A stretch of DNA of 64,000 bases from Agrococcus sp. SGAir0287 (lineage in GTDB: Bacteria; Actinomycetota; Actinomycetes; Actinomycetales; Microbacteriaceae). The notes under the pieces are model-generated. The model did no database searches. It saw nothing but the letters and a program-made list of their open reading frames with translations, and had not been told where the DNA came from. Each line of letters starts with the position of its first letter. Positions within the stretch are counted from its first letter, which is position 1. Below are positions 17,812 through 27,402 of this stretch, piece after piece. The stretch is from positions 1,984,001 to 2,048,000 of the forward strand of contig NZ_CP027942.1 of NCBI RefSeq assembly GCF_005484985.1. Direction: 5' to 3'. The position numbers were made by a program, and so were the translations under genes.

Positions 17812-20058
17812 CTACTCCGCGGCGGGAGCGGCCTCGGCCGGCGCCTCGGCGGCGTCCGAGTCGTCGCCGACGAGCTCGAGCGAGAGCTTGCCCCGGTCGT
17901 CGACCTTCGTGATCGTGACCTGCAGCTTCTGGCCGACCGAGAGGACGTCCTCCACGGCCTCGATGCGCTTGCCGTCGTTCAGCGGGCGCATCGCGGTGAC
18001 GTGCAGCAGGCCGTCGCGTCCCGGCAGCAGCGAGACGAACGCGCCGAACGACGCGATCTTCACGACCGTGCCGAGGTAGCGCTCGCCGACCTCGGGGTTC
18101 GTCGGGTTCGCGATCGCGTTGATCGCGGCCCGAGCAGCCTCGGCCGAGGGTCCATCGACGGCGCCGATGTAGACGGTGCCGTTGTCCTCGATCGAGATCT
18201 GGGCGCCCGTGTCGTCCTGGATCTGGTTGATGACCTTGCCCTTGGGGCCGATGACCTCGCCGATCTTGTCGACCGGGATGTTCACGCTGATGACGCGCGG
18301 CGCCGTCGGCGCCATCTCGTCGGGCTCGTCGATCGCCTGGTTCAGGACGTCGAGGATCTTCGTGCGCGCCTCCTTCGCCTGCGTCAGCGCGCCGGCGAGG
18401 ACCGAGGCGGGGATGCCGTCGAGCTTCGTGTCGAGCTGGATCGCCGTGACGAACTCGGGCGTGCCCGCGACCTTGAAGTCCATGTCGCCCAGGGCGTCCT
18501 CGGCGCCGAGGATGTCGGTGAGCGCCGCGTAGCGGGTCTCGCCGTCGACGACGTCGGAGATGAGGCCCATCGCGATGCCCGCGACGGGTGCGCGCAGCGG
18601 CACGCCCGCGTTGAGCAGCGAGAGCGTCGAGGCGCACACCGAGCCCATCGAGGTCGAGCCGTTCGACCCGAGGGCCTCGGAGACCTGGCGGATGGCGTAC
18701 GGGAACTCCTCGCGGCTCGGCAGCACGGGCACGAGCGCCCGCTCGGCGAGCGCTCCGTGACCGATCTCGCGACGCTTCGGGCTGCCGACGCGGCCCGTCT
18801 CGCCCGTCGAGTACGGCGGGAAGTTGTAGTTGTGCATGTAGCGCTTCGACGTCACCGGGCTCAGCGAGTCGATCTGCTGCTCGAGCTTCAGCATGTTCAG
18901 CGTCGTGACGCCCATGATCTGGGTCTCGCCGCGCTGGAAGATGGCGGAGCCGTGCACGCGCGGGATGACCGCGACCTCGGCGTCGAGCGCGCGGATGTCC
19001 GCGAGCCCACGGCCGTCGATGCGGACGCCCTCGGTGAGGACGCGACCGCGCATGGCCTTCTTCGACACGGCCTTGTAGGCGGCCGAGACCTGCGGGGCGA
19101 TCGACGGGTCGAGCTCGCCCGCCTCGATCTTCGCGTTGACCTGCTCCTTGACGCGCTCCTTGAGGGCGTCGTCGGCGTCCTGCCGCTCGATCTTGTCGGC
19201 GATCTGGTAGACCGCGGCGACGTCCGCCTCGGCGATCGCGGCGACGGCCTCGAGCGCCTCGGGCGAGTAGGGCGGGAACAGCGGGTACTCGCGCGTCGGC
19301 TTGGCGGCGGTCTTCGCGACCTCCTGCTGCGCCTCGACGAGCTGCTTGATGAAGGGCTTCGACGCCTCGAGACCCTCGGCCACGACCTCCTCGGTGGGCG
19401 CCTGCTGGCCGCCCTGGATGAGGTGCCACGACTCGTCGGTCGCCTCGGCCTCGACCATCATGATCGCGACGTCGCCGTCGTCGGTCACGCGGCCGGCGAC
19501 GACCATGTTGAACACGGCCTGCTCGAGCTGCGAGTGCTTCGGGAACGCGACCCACTGGCCGTCGATGAGCGCGACGCGCACGCCGCCGATCGGGCCGGAG
19601 AACGGCAGGCCCGAGAGCTGCGTCGACATGGAGGCCGCGTTGATCGCCAGCACGTCGTAGAGCTCGTCGGGCTCGATCGCGAGCACCGTGATGACGACCT
19701 GCACCTCGTTGCGGAGGCCCTCGACGAAGGTCGGGCGCAGCGGGCGGTCGATGAGACGGCACGTGAGGATCGCGTCGGTCGAGGGGCGGCCCTCGCGACG
19801 GAAGAACGAGCCGGGGATGCGGCCCGCGGCGTACATCCGCTCCTCGACGTCGATCGTGAGCGGGAAGAAGTCGAAGTTGTCCTTCGGGTGCTTGCTGACG
19901 CTCGTCGCGCTCAGCAGCATCGTCTCGCCGTCGATGTACGCGGCGGCCGAGCCCTGCGCCTGCTGGGCGAGGCGGCCGGTCTCGAAGCGGATGGTGCGGG
20001 TGCCGAAGCGGCCATTGTCGATGACCGTCTCGGCGAACGTGATCTCAGGACCTTCCAA
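17812..20058 (-). CDS. pnp: Polyribonucleotide nucleotidyltransferase
   Basis: A 748-residue 3'-5' phosphorolytic exoribonuclease of RNA decay. Two RNase PH domains flank a helical domain; [11 protein letters not shown] and the second-domain [18 protein letters not shown] segment mark them. A KH domain with the GPKG loop ([11 protein letters not shown]) lies near residue 600, followed by an S1 domain ([20 protein letters not shown]) and an acidic alanine-rich tail. The start is TTG at 20058, preceded by AGGAGAGAGACC; no ATG or GTG fits the conserved N-terminus. rpsO lies upstream but a plus-strand gene intervenes, so the usual rpsO-pnp cotranscription is broken. Confidence 0.96.
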   Translation of the reverse strand: MEGPEITFAETVIDNGRFGTRTIRFETGRLAQQAQGSAAAYIDGETMLLSATSVSKHPKDNFDFFPLTIDVEERMYAAGRIPGSFFRREGRPSTDAILTCRLIDRPLRPTFVEGLRNEVQVVITVLAIEPDELYDVLAINAASMSTQLSGLPFSGPIGGVRVALIDGQWVAFPKHSQLEQAVFNMVVAGRVTDDGDVAIMMVEAEATDESWHLIQGGQQAPTEEVVAEGLEASKPFIKQLVEAQQEVAKTAAKPTREYPLFPPYSPEALEAVAAIAEADVAAVYQIADKIERQDADDALKERVKEQVNAKIEAGELDPSIAPQVSAAYKAVSKKAMRGRVLTEGVRIDGRGLADIRALDAEVAVIPRVHGSAIFQRGETQIMGVTTLNMLKLEQQIDSLSPVTSKRYMHNYNFPPYSTGETGRVGSPKRREIGHGALAERALVPVLPSREEFPYAIRQVSEALGSNGSTSMGSVCASTLSLLNAGVPLRAPVAGIAMGLISDVVDGETRYAALTDILGAEDALGDMDFKVAGTPEFVTAIQLDTKLDGIPASVLAGALTQAKEARTKILDVLNQAIDEPDEMAPTAPRVISVNIPVDKIGEVIGPKGKVINQIQDDTGAQISIEDNGTVYIGAVDGPSAEAARAAINAIANPTNPEVGERYLGTVVKIASFGAFVSLLPGRDGLLHVTAMRPLNDGKRIEAVEDVLSVGQKLQVTITKVDDRGKLSLELVGDDSDAAEAPAEAAPAAE

Positions 20059-20297
20059 GGTCTCTCTCCTCCTGTGCCCGATCCGCGGGCACGACAGACA
20101 GTCCGTGCGCGACGGCGTCCGTCGGAGTGGTCATCAGTGGTGGAGGTCGAGACGATGCGGCCTCGGCATCCGCCACCAACGACCAGCCTTCGGGTCGCGA
20201 CGACGCACGGCGGCCGCAGTCCTGCGGCCATCCCGAGCCTAGCAGCCAGGCCTCTCCCCACGCCGTGATCCCAGGCGTCGTGGCCGAGGATCGTCGC

Positions 20298-21323
20298 ATG
20301 GCTGCGCCACGACCGCTCGACCTCTCCCCGCTCGCCCGGCGCCCCACGCGCGCGCACGCGACGGAGCACCGACGACTGCTGCGGCAGGCGGCGCGGCGCA
20401 CGCGGACGCCGATGCGGCTCGTCGCCCTCGTCGTCGTCGGCGCGATCGCGCTCGCCGTCACGGCCGTGCCCGTCGTCGCCGTGGCGCTGGCCCTCACGAC
20501 CGACGATGCCGAGCGCCGCACGAGCGCGACGACGGTCGCCGTCGTCGTCGGCGTCGTCCTGCTCGCGATCGTCGTGGTCGCGGCGGCGCGTCTCCGCGCG
20601 CCTGCCGGGCCTGCGCTCGTGGCCCTCGCCGAGGCGAACGACCTGACGCTCGAGCCCGTCCGGCTGCGCGACGTCGCCGACTCGGGCACCTGGGTCGCGC
20701 CGGTGCGGCAGCACGACGACGACGTGCTGCGCGACGCCGACGGCGTGCGGTGGGGACGGACGACGATCGTCGCCGGCGACGGCTCCGCCCTGCGTTCGCG
20801 GACCACGGTCGCCGTCGCCTTCGTCGCGGTGCCGCTCGGCGGCGACGTGCCGCACATGCTCCTCGCCGATCGCCGAGCCGGCGCCGCACCGTCCATCGCG
20901 CCGGACGCGATCGGCGCGCTCGAGCTCGTCCCCGCGACGCTGCAGCCGTGGCGCGTGTGGACGACCGAGCCGGACGCCGCCTCGGCCGCCACGATCGTCG
21001 ACGCCGAGCTGCTCGCGGCGCTCGAGCGATGGGCACCCGGCCTCGACGTCGAGCTCGTCGACGGCACCGCGTTCCTCACGCGAGTGGTCGACGTGCGCTG
21101 GCGGCCCGACGGTGCCGCCTGGCACGCGCTCGTCGATGGGATCCGCATCGGACTCGCGCCCGTGCTGCGGGCAGCCGCCGCGCGAGCGCGTCGGCGTGAG
21201 GGATGGGCGCCGCAGGCGCACGATCCGCTCGCGCGGTCCCTCGTCGTGCGGCTGGCGGCTCGTGCACGGACCGCGGCCTGGCGCGACGCGGTCGTCGAGG
21301 TCGTCGGGACCGCGGGCTCGTGA
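20298..21323 (+). CDS. Unknown two-helix membrane protein
   Basis: A 341-residue protein with no family I recognise. Residues 1-40 are basic and polar, two adjacent membrane helices follow (about 40-65 and 75-95), and the rest is a soluble, probably cytoplasmic domain of about 240 residues with several beta-strand-like stretches and a basic C-terminus. The ATG at 20298 has GAGGAT 6 nt upstream, which resembles the leaderless -10 elements here apart from its first base. It is on the strand opposite to pnp and rpsO and sits between them, a place where no gene is expected. It ends 17 bp before a strong hairpin shared with rpsO. Confidence 0.65.
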   Translation: MAAPRPLDLSPLARRPTRAHATEHRRLLRQAARRTRTPMRLVALVVVGAIALAVTAVPVVAVALALTTDDAERRTSATTVAVVVGVVLLAIVVVAAARLRAPAGPALVALAEANDLTLEPVRLRDVADSGTWVAPVRQHDDDVLRDADGVRWGRTTIVAGDGSALRSRTTVAVAFVAVPLGGDVPHMLLADRRAGAAPSIAPDAIGALELVPATLQPWRVWTTEPDAASAATIVDAELLAALERWAPGLDVELVDGTAFLTRVVDVRWRPDGAAWHALVDGIRIGLAPVLRAAAARARRREGWAPQAHDPLARSLVVRLAARARTAAWRDAVVEVVGTAGS

Positions 21324-21340
21324 CCCCGCCCCGGACGCGA

Positions 21341-21375
21341 CGAGGCCCCGCATCCTCGACGGATGCGGGGCCTCG
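21341..21375. terminator. Bidirectional hairpin between convergent genes and rpsO
   Basis: A perfect 15-bp stem (CGAGGCCCCGCATCC and its complement) with a 5-nt loop lies between the stop codons of the plus-strand membrane gene (21323) and rpsO (21400, minus). It can serve both convergent transcripts. Confidence 0.8.
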
Positions 21376-21399
21376 CGCAGATACGTCCTGCTCTGGTCG

Positions 21400-21669
21400 C
21401 TAGCGACGCAGGCCGAGACGCTCGATCAGCGAGCGGTAGCGCGCGATGTCGATGTCCTGGAGGTATCCCAGGAGACGACGGCGCTGGCCGACGAGGAGCA
21501 GCAGGCCACGACGCGAGTGGTGGTCGTGCTTGTGCTCCTTGAGGTGCTCGGTCAGGTCCTTGATGCGGCGCGAGAGGATCGCGACCTGCACCTCGGGGCT
21601 GCCCGTGTCACCCTCGTGGGTGGCGTACTCGGCGATGATCGCCTGCTTGACCTCAGAGTTCAGGCTCAT
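21400..21669 (-). CDS. rpsO: 30S ribosomal protein S15
   Basis: An 89-residue primary 16S rRNA-binding protein of the small-subunit platform. The whole family sequence is recognisable, including [37 protein letters not shown] and [20 protein letters not shown]. The ATG at 21669 has a GAGAGGAGACC ribosome site. An extended -10 (TGCTACACT) about 90 bp upstream gives it a conventional leader of roughly 80 nt; S15 genes in other bacteria often carry an autoregulatory fold there, which I cannot confirm. Confidence 0.98.
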   Translation of the reverse strand: MSLNSEVKQAIIAEYATHEGDTGSPEVQVAILSRRIKDLTEHLKEHKHDHHSRRGLLLLVGQRRRLLGYLQDIDIARYRSLIERLGLRR

Positions 21670-21757
21670 GCGGTCTCCTCTCTCCTGTCGCAGCGCGGCG
21701 CCCTGCGCGGGATGCGCGAGCTCTCTGGTTCCGCGGCCGATCGACGGCAACCTGTCG

Positions 21758-21766
21758 AGTGTAGCA
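21758..21766 (-). promoter_or_regulatory. Extended -10 promoter of rpsO
   Basis: TGCTACACT on the minus strand is a TGN-extended -10 element. It would start a leader of about 80 nt before the rpsO ATG, unlike the leaderless genes nearby. No clear -35 is visible. Confidence 0.5.
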
Positions 21767-21806
21767 GCGATGCGGATGCGCAGGCGGCGCGAGGCGAGCC
21801 GGGCGA

Positions 21807-23348
21807 TCACCAGCCCTGCTGGCCGCCCGGCTGCTGCGGCGGCTGGGCTGGCGGACGCTGCGCCCCCGGCGCAGCAGCGCCCGGCTGCGCGGGCGACGAC
21901 CCCCCGACCGCCATGGCGTACTGCCAGCCCTGCTGCCACGGCTGCGCCTGCGCGCCCGGCGCCGGCGCGAAGCGCTGCGTCTGCGGCGTCGAGCCCTGCA
22001 TGGGCTCCGGCAGCCGCTGTCCGGCCCCGACCTGCACGGCGGCGCCGCTGCCGACGGTCGCCATGTACGAGCGCAGCGCCGAGACGTCGCCGAGCAGGCG
22101 CGCCTCGTCGGCGACGGGCCGCAGCTTCTCGCGGCCGATGATCGCGCGCTGCCGGTTCGCCGCGAGCCGCGTCGCGATGCGGATGTACGCCTGCATGGCC
22201 TTGCCGATGCCCTTCCGCCTCGCCCACTGGGTGAGGCTCAGTCGGCCGTCCGAGGACGAGAGCAGTCGCGCCTCCTCGTGGCTGAACCATCCCGCCTGGG
22301 CGTACTCGTCGAGGCGCAGGCGCGTGAGTCGCGCCTCGAAGCGGCGCAGCATGACGACGAGCAGCAGCGCGCCGATGCAGATCGGCACCTGCACGAGGCC
22401 GTAGTAGATGAAGAAGCCGAGCATGCCGGCGGGCACCCAGAAGGAGGCGCTGTTCCACAGCGCGTGCAGGAACATCGACACGCCGAGGCCCACGGGCAGC
22501 GCCACGAGGATCCACAGGCGCGAGGATCGTCGCGCCGCGAACCCGAGTGCGAGCCCGACGCCCACCGCCGTGAAGATCACGTGCGCGAGCGGGCTCATGA
22601 TGCCGCGGAGGAAGAAGATGAACGACGCGTCGCCCGCCTCGGACAGCTCGCGGCCGAAGTAGAGGATGTTCTCGGTGAAGGCGAAGCCCGCCGCCGAGAA
22701 GCCGGCGATGACGAAGCCGTCGATGGGGCCGTCGAAGTGGCGGCGCACGAAGAGGAACATGACGACGACCGGGATCGCCTTCCACAGCTCCTCGGTGAAG
22801 GGCGCCTGGATGACGGGGCCGTAGAACTGGTAGACCGCGTCGGCCGTGGAGTAGCCGCCGAGCTCGACGAGGTCGCGGAGCGCGGGGAACGCCGGCGCCA
22901 GGATGCCGTAGATCGCGTCCGCGAGCACGGGGGTCGAGAGGATGGGGAAGGCGAACAGCGGCTGCAGCACGAGCTCGTTGAGCGCGAGCGTGAGCAGCAC
23001 CGCCATCGTGCCGCCCCACAGGACCGACAGCCACAGCGCGATGCGCGGCTCGGGTTCCCAGCGGTCGAGGCCGAGGAGCGCCCAGACGACGAAGCCGAGC
23101 GGGAAGAGGCCGAGGAAGCCCGCGATCGGCACGGCGGCGCCGAGCCCGAAGACGACGGCGAGCATGAGCAGCGTGACGACGCTCATGATCGCGAGCGCCG
23201 CGACGCCGACGATGCCGAGCACGAGCCCCGTCGCCGGCGGCTTCGACAGCGCCGGCATCGGCGGGATCTGCTGCTGGGGCGCACCCTGCTGCACGGGGGG
23301 CTGGTACCCCGGCTGCTGCGGGGTCTGCGGCGGCTGCGCGAGCGTCAT
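21807..23348 (-). CDS. PrsW-family intramembrane metalloprotease
   Basis: A 513-residue multipass membrane protease of the PrsW/glutamic-type superfamily. A proline/glutamine-rich N-terminus (residues 1-38) precedes about eight helices. The catalytic signatures are [13 protein letters not shown] (EExxK), [12 protein letters not shown], and [14 protein letters not shown] with FLHALWN downstream. In Bacillus PrsW cleaves the anti-sigma factor RsiW; no anti-sigma factor is nearby, so the target here is unknown. The C-terminal 150 residues are low-complexity P/Q/A-rich. TAGCAT lies 6 nt before the ATG. Confidence 0.88.
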   Translation of the reverse strand: MTLAQPPQTPQQPGYQPPVQQGAPQQQIPPMPALSKPPATGLVLGIVGVAALAIMSVVTLLMLAVVFGLGAAVPIAGFLGLFPLGFVVWALLGLDRWEPEPRIALWLSVLWGGTMAVLLTLALNELVLQPLFAFPILSTPVLADAIYGILAPAFPALRDLVELGGYSTADAVYQFYGPVIQAPFTEELWKAIPVVVMFLFVRRHFDGPIDGFVIAGFSAAGFAFTENILYFGRELSEAGDASFIFFLRGIMSPLAHVIFTAVGVGLALGFAARRSSRLWILVALPVGLGVSMFLHALWNSASFWVPAGMLGFFIYYGLVQVPICIGALLLVVMLRRFEARLTRLRLDEYAQAGWFSHEEARLLSSSDGRLSLTQWARRKGIGKAMQAYIRIATRLAANRQRAIIGREKLRPVADEARLLGDVSALRSYMATVGSGAAVQVGAGQRLPEPMQGSTPQTQRFAPAPGAQAQPWQQGWQYAMAVGGSSPAQPGAAAPGAQRPPAQPPQQPGGQQGW

Positions 23349-23354
23349 GCGGCC

Positions 23355-23360
23355 ATGCTA
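23355..23360 (-). promoter_or_regulatory. Leaderless -10 element of the PrsW-family gene
   Basis: TAGCAT on the minus strand lies 6 nt before the ATG at 23348. Confidence 0.55.
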
Positions 23361-23388
23361 GGGCGAACTCCCCGCTGGTTGGCCGGGA

Positions 23389-23429
23389 GTCCGGCGCGCG
23401 TCGCGCTCGTGCGTCGACGCGTGCCGGAC
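23389..23429 (-). terminator. Hairpin terminator after aspA
   Basis: Two 15-nt arms (GTCCGGC and CGCGTCG with complements, one mismatch) close an 11-nt loop 5 bp past the aspA stop. It isolates aspA from the PrsW-family gene. Confidence 0.65.
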
Positions 23430-23433
23430 GGCG

Positions 23434-24945
23434 TCACGAGCGGTCGTGCTCGGCGAGCATCTCCGGCGTGATGATCGGCATCGCCTGCGTGGCCGGATGC
23501 AGTCCCGACAGCCGCGCAGGCTCGAGGAGCTTCGTGACGCGCTCGCGCTCCATGAGGCCCGCCTCCACGACGAGGTCCGCGATCGACTTGTGCGACGTGA
23601 GCGCCTCGTGCGCGAGCGACGCCGACGCCGTGTAGCCGATGTACGGCGTGAGCGCGGTGACGACGCCGACCGACGAGCCGACCATGGCGTCGAGCCGCTC
23701 GCGGTTCGGCTGGATGCCGTCGATGCAGTTGACGCGCAGCGTGAGGCACGCCTGCGTCATCCAGTGGAGGCTCTGCAGGATCGAGTGGGCGATGACGGGC
23801 TCGAAGGCGTTGAGCTGCAGCTGCCCGCCCTCGGAGGCGGCCGTGACGGTGGCGTCGGATCCGATGACGGCGAAGGCGACCTGGTTCACGACCTCGGGGA
23901 TGACGGGGTTCACCTTGCCGGGCATGATCGACGATCCCGCCTGCTTGGGCGGCAGCAGGATCTCGCCGAAGCCGGCCTGCGGCCCCGACGAGAGCAGGCG
24001 CAGGTCGTTGCAGATCTTCGAGAGCTTCACGGCGCAGCGCTTGAGGGCGCCCGAGACGCTCATGAAGACGCCCGTGTCGCTCGTGGCCTCGATGAGGTCG
24101 GCGGCCGTCACGATCGGCAGGCCCGTGAGCTCCGCGAGGTGGCGGCCGGCTGCCTCCGCGTACCGCGGGTCGGCCGTGATGCCCGTGCCGATAGCCGTCG
24201 CGCCGAGGTTGACCTCGGAGAGGAGGCGGATGGTCTCCTCGAGGCGGTCGTGATCCTCCTGCAGCGTGACGGCGAAGCCCCGGAACTCCTGGCCGAGCGT
24301 CATGGGCACCGCATCCTGCAGCTGCGTGCGACCGACCTTCAGGACGTCCTGGAACTCGACGCCCTTCGCGTCGAAGGCCGCGATGAGCAGCCGCAGCTCG
24401 GCGAGCATGCGGCGCAGCGTGAATGCCATCGCGACCTTGATCGACGTCGGGTACGTGTCGTTCGTCGACTGCGAGCGGTTGACGTCGTCGATGGGGTGCA
24501 GGTGCTGGTAGTCGCCCTTCGCGTGGCCCATCTCGACGAGGCACGCGTTGGCGATGACCTCGTTCGTGTTCATGTTCGTCGACGTGCCCGCGCCGCCCTG
24601 GATGACGCCGACCTTGAACTGGTCGTGCAGCTCGCCCGCGCGGATGCGGCGGCAGACGTGCTCGATGAGGTCGGCCTTCTCGGGGTCGAGCGCGCCGATC
24701 TCGCGGTTCGCGCGCGCGGCGGCCTGCTTCACGACGGCGAGCGCGTCGACGAGGTCGGAGTAGACCGAGATCGAGCGACCGGTGATCGGGAAGTTCTCGA
24801 GCGCCCGCTCGGTGTGGATGCCCCAGTAGGCGTCGATCGGCACGGCCTTCTCGCCCAGCGAGTCGCGCTCCATGCGCACGGGTCCGTCGACGACGTGCTC
24901 CCCCATCGGAGCGGGGTCGAGCTTGTATGCGGGCGTGTCGGTCAT
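23434..24945 (-). CDS. aspA: Aspartate ammonia-lyase
   Basis: A 503-residue aspartase/fumarase-superfamily enzyme that releases ammonia and fumarate from aspartate. The superfamily signature GSSIMPGKVNPV is near residue 340 and carries the catalytic serine loop. ERDSLGEKAVPIDAYWGIHT and ALENFPITG at the N-terminus distinguish aspartases from class II fumarases. The N-terminus is about 25 residues longer than in Escherichia coli. The gene is divergent from the unknown multipass protein gene across 104 bp and ends at a hairpin. Confidence 0.93.
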   Translation of the reverse strand: MTDTPAYKLDPAPMGEHVVDGPVRMERDSLGEKAVPIDAYWGIHTERALENFPITGRSISVYSDLVDALAVVKQAAARANREIGALDPEKADLIEHVCRRIRAGELHDQFKVGVIQGGAGTSTNMNTNEVIANACLVEMGHAKGDYQHLHPIDDVNRSQSTNDTYPTSIKVAMAFTLRRMLAELRLLIAAFDAKGVEFQDVLKVGRTQLQDAVPMTLGQEFRGFAVTLQEDHDRLEETIRLLSEVNLGATAIGTGITADPRYAEAAGRHLAELTGLPIVTAADLIEATSDTGVFMSVSGALKRCAVKLSKICNDLRLLSSGPQAGFGEILLPPKQAGSSIMPGKVNPVIPEVVNQVAFAVIGSDATVTAASEGGQLQLNAFEPVIAHSILQSLHWMTQACLTLRVNCIDGIQPNRERLDAMVGSSVGVVTALTPYIGYTASASLAHEALTSHKSIADLVVEAGLMERERVTKLLEPARLSGLHPATQAMPIITPEMLAEHDRS

Positions 24946-25037
24946 CGGCTCCAGCGTTCCTCGAGGTCGGCTCCGCGAGCGCTCCGTCGCGCCCGCTGGA
25001 CGCAGCCGAGCCTACCGTCGCGCCGTGCCCCGCCTCG

Positions 25038-25043
25038 TATGCT
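25038..25043 (+). promoter_or_regulatory. Leaderless -10 element of the multipass protein gene
   Basis: TATGCT lies 6 nt before the ATG at 25050. It is the closest to the canonical TATAAT of all such elements in the window. Confidence 0.6.
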
Positions 25044-25049
25044 CGCTGC

Positions 25050-26477
25050 ATGCCGCGCCCTCCCGCACCGCGCTCGCAGCGCGCTCGACGCGCGACCGAC
25101 GGCGGTGCGGCGCGCGAGGTGCTCGGCGGCCTCGGCCGGTTCGCCGGCGACCTCGGAGCGTCCATGCGCCGCGTCGCCGCACGCGGCCTCCCCGAGGTGC
25201 TCGCGATCGAGCTCGCCGCGCGCATCGTCGGCACGCTGCTCGTCGCCGTCGCGGGCGCCGTCGGTGCGACGAGCGCCGTCGGCGGCCTCGCGCTCACGGC
25301 CGTGACGGCGCTCGTGCGCATGGTGGCGATGCTGCTGCAGGTGCTCGTCCTCGTGCGGGCCATGCGGTCGACGCCGCCACCGCCCGAGGGGTCGGCGCGC
25401 GTGCGCTCGGCGCTGTCGGGCCTGTCCGCATCCGTCCTCCCCGCGTTCGTGCTGCTGACCGCGTGGGGCCTCTTCGCCGACGATCTGCGCGAGTACTCGC
25501 TCACGGCGCTCGGCGCCATCGACTGGTTCGAGGAGGGCGCGGGCGTCGGCGCCGTGCTCGACGTGCCGGTGGACGTGCTGACCATCTCGCTGCTCGTCGG
25601 ATGCCTCGTGCTGCGCGGTGTGCTGCGCCGGTTCGAGCGGCGCGGCCTCGGCCGCGGCGTCTCGGCCGCCGCCGTCGTGCTCGAGGGCCTGTGGACCTTC
25701 CTCGCGGTGTCGATCCTCGGACGCCTGCTCGGCATGGCCGGCGAGTGGTTCGCGACGACGCGGCTCGCGAGCGCCGTCGACGCGGCGCGGGCCGCGATCG
25801 ACGGCGTCGTCGGCGGGTGGCTGCTCGCCGCGTGGGAGGCCGCCGGCGAGCTGTGGCACGTCGTCTCGCTGCCGCTCGTCTGGCTCACGCTCGTCGGCAT
25901 CGTCCTGCTGGGCGCTCGCCCGGAGCTCGCGCCCGAGCCCGCGGACCCGCCGCGGCCCGCCCGCTGGTGGACGCGGCTCGTGGACGCGCTGCCGTCGCCG
26001 CTCGACGACGCGCTCGAGGAGCTCACCGACGACCTCCACGACCGATGGGTGCCCGTCGTCGCCACGCTGCGCCAGGTCTGGGGCGCCGGCCTCGTGCCGC
26101 TCGCGGCAGCGGCGCTCGCCTGGTACGTCGTGCAGGCGGCGTCCGGATGGCTGACCGTCGCGCTCGCGCACGCGCTCGGCACGCAGGCCGTACCGCTCGC
26201 CGAGGCGGTCGCGAACGTCGGCATCGCGCTGGGCGACGCGATCACGACGATCCTCGGCCTGCTCGTCGCCGTCGCTGCGCTCGACGCCCTGCGGCTCGGC
26301 GCGCAGCGACGGCCCCGCGAGCGCGCATCCGTCCCGCCGCGGCCTCCTGCTGCTCAGAGGGACAGCGGCACGCCGAGCCAGACCATCTCGCCGCCGACGA
26401 GCAGCCGCGCGTCCTCGACCGCGCCCGCAGGCACCACGAAGCCGACGGGCCCGGCGAGCGAGCCCTCCTCGGCGTAG
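25050..26477 (+). CDS. Unknown multipass membrane protein
   Basis: A 475-residue protein with no recognised domain. Hydrophobic segments lie at about residues 55-80, 85-105, 135-155, 175-195, 215-235, 265-300 and 355-430, with two polar loops; the one near 310-350 (PARWWTRLVDALPSPLDDAL) is amphipathic. The start is supported by a leaderless TATGCT. The last 41 codons run antisense over the end of the neighbouring minus-strand gene, and that tail (serine/proline-rich) may be a by-product of the overlap. The convergent three-gene operon of small exported proteins next door may be functionally linked, but only position suggests this. Confidence 0.7.
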   Translation: MPRPPAPRSQRARRATDGGAAREVLGGLGRFAGDLGASMRRVAARGLPEVLAIELAARIVGTLLVAVAGAVGATSAVGGLALTAVTALVRMVAMLLQVLVLVRAMRSTPPPPEGSARVRSALSGLSASVLPAFVLLTAWGLFADDLREYSLTALGAIDWFEEGAGVGAVLDVPVDVLTISLLVGCLVLRGVLRRFERRGLGRGVSAAAVVLEGLWTFLAVSILGRLLGMAGEWFATTRLASAVDAARAAIDGVVGGWLLAAWEAAGELWHVVSLPLVWLTLVGIVLLGARPELAPEPADPPRPARWWTRLVDALPSPLDDALEELTDDLHDRWVPVVATLRQVWGAGLVPLAAAALAWYVVQAASGWLTVALAHALGTQAVPLAEAVANVGIALGDAITTILGLLVAVAALDALRLGAQRRPRERASVPPRPPAAQRDSGTPSQTISPPTSSRASSTAPAGTTKPTGPASEPSSA

Positions 26478-26851
26478 CACGTCGTCACCTCGCTGGCACC
26501 GGCGTCCTGCGCCCACGTCGCCCGCTGCCCGTCGACCGTCGCCTCGAGGCGGAACGTGCACCATCGCGCCACGTCGTCCGCGTCGTCGAGCGTCACGTCG
26601 ACGACCACGACCTGCCCTCCCTCGGGCGCGTCGGCGTAGCCCGCCGCGTCGGAGTCGGGAGCGACGAGGCGCGCCTCGCCGACCGAGACGACGAGCCCGC
26701 CGACGTCGTGCGGCGCACCCTGCTGCCCCGTCTGCACCAGGACCGGCTCGGTCTCCATCCACGTCTCGACCCGCTCGTGCGCGACGAGCCAGGCGAGCGC
26801 GATGGCGAGCGGGCCGATGGCGACGGCCGCGACGAGCCTCGAGCGCCTCAT
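26354..26851 (-). CDS. Small exported/membrane-anchored protein 3 (unknown)
   Basis: A 165-residue protein with an N-terminal signal-anchor helix (residues 5-24) and an extracellular beta-rich domain. The strand GGQVVVVDVTLDDADDVARW and the segment GPVGFVVPAGAVEDARLLVG resemble the Ig-like DUF4352 group seen in Gram-positive exported proteins. Two cysteines (in WCTFRL and TTCYAEE) could form a disulphide. The ATG overlaps the stop of the previous gene by 4 bp. Its 3' end overlaps the convergent multipass gene by 124 bp. Function unknown. Confidence 0.68.
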   Translation of the reverse strand: MRRSRLVAAVAIGPLAIALAWLVAHERVETWMETEPVLVQTGQQGAPHDVGGLVVSVGEARLVAPDSDAAGYADAPEGGQVVVVDVTLDDADDVARWCTFRLEATVDGQRATWAQDAGASEVTTCYAEEGSLAGPVGFVVPAGAVEDARLLVGGEMVWLGVPLSL

Positions 26852-27402
26852 CGTGCCAGCGCCTCCACCGCGACGACGTCGACGATCGCGCCGTCGACGT
26901 CCCAGCGCACCACGACCTGGGGCTGGAGGTCGCCCGCAGCGTCGAAGCCGGGCGCGACGAGCAGGTCGACCGGCGCACCCCCGACGACGAGGTCGCGGTC
27001 CACCTCGAAGACGAGATCGCCCCGCACGGGGATGCCGGGCGCCGGATGGCTCTCCTGCCAGGCCGTCGGCCCCTTGGTCGACGCGTCGTACACGCGCCCG
27101 TCGAGCACGAGGTCGCGATCGAGCAGGTCGACGTCCTCCCTGGACGCGATCGTCACGTCGAGCACGACGAACGCGCCCGTCGTCTCGCGGCGCTCGCCGT
27201 CGACCTCGATCGAGGAGGCGAGCTCGGCGCCGTGGACCTCGACGGTCAGGGGTCCTGAGCTCGCGCTGCCGCTCCCGAGCCCGGGGAACGGCGAGGAGCG
27301 CAGCGTGGCGCCGGGCGTGATCGCGTCGACGCCGACCGCGAGCGCGGCCAGCGCGACGACCACGATCGCGGTCCATGCGCGTCGCGCGACCACGCGGCTC
27401 AC
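26848..27402 (-). CDS. Small exported/membrane-anchored protein 2 (unknown)
   Basis: A 184-residue protein with a signal-anchor helix at about residues 9-28 (TAIVVVALAALAVGVDAITP) and an extracellular domain. TTGAFVVLDVTIASREDVDL matches the strand pattern of proteins 1 and 3 of this operon, and GDLVFEVDRDLVVGGAPVDL follows the same layout, so the three may be diverged duplicates. The GTG start overlaps the previous stop (GTGA) and the stop overlaps the next ATG. No catalytic motif seen. Confidence 0.68.
   Translation of the reverse strand: MSRVVARRAWTAIVVVALAALAVGVDAITPGATLRSSPFPGLGSGSASSGPLTVEVHGAELASSIEVDGERRETTGAFVVLDVTIASREDVDLLDRDLVLDGRVYDASTKGPTAWQESHPAPGIPVRGDLVFEVDRDLVVGGAPVDLLVAPGFDAAGDLQPQVVVRWDVDGAIVDVVAVEALAR

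Noticed and set aside
16171..20268. 1365-codon open frame antisense to pnp and rbsK
   Set aside because: It is a shadow of the strongly GC3-biased pnp and rbsK genes; no family motif and no ribosome site.
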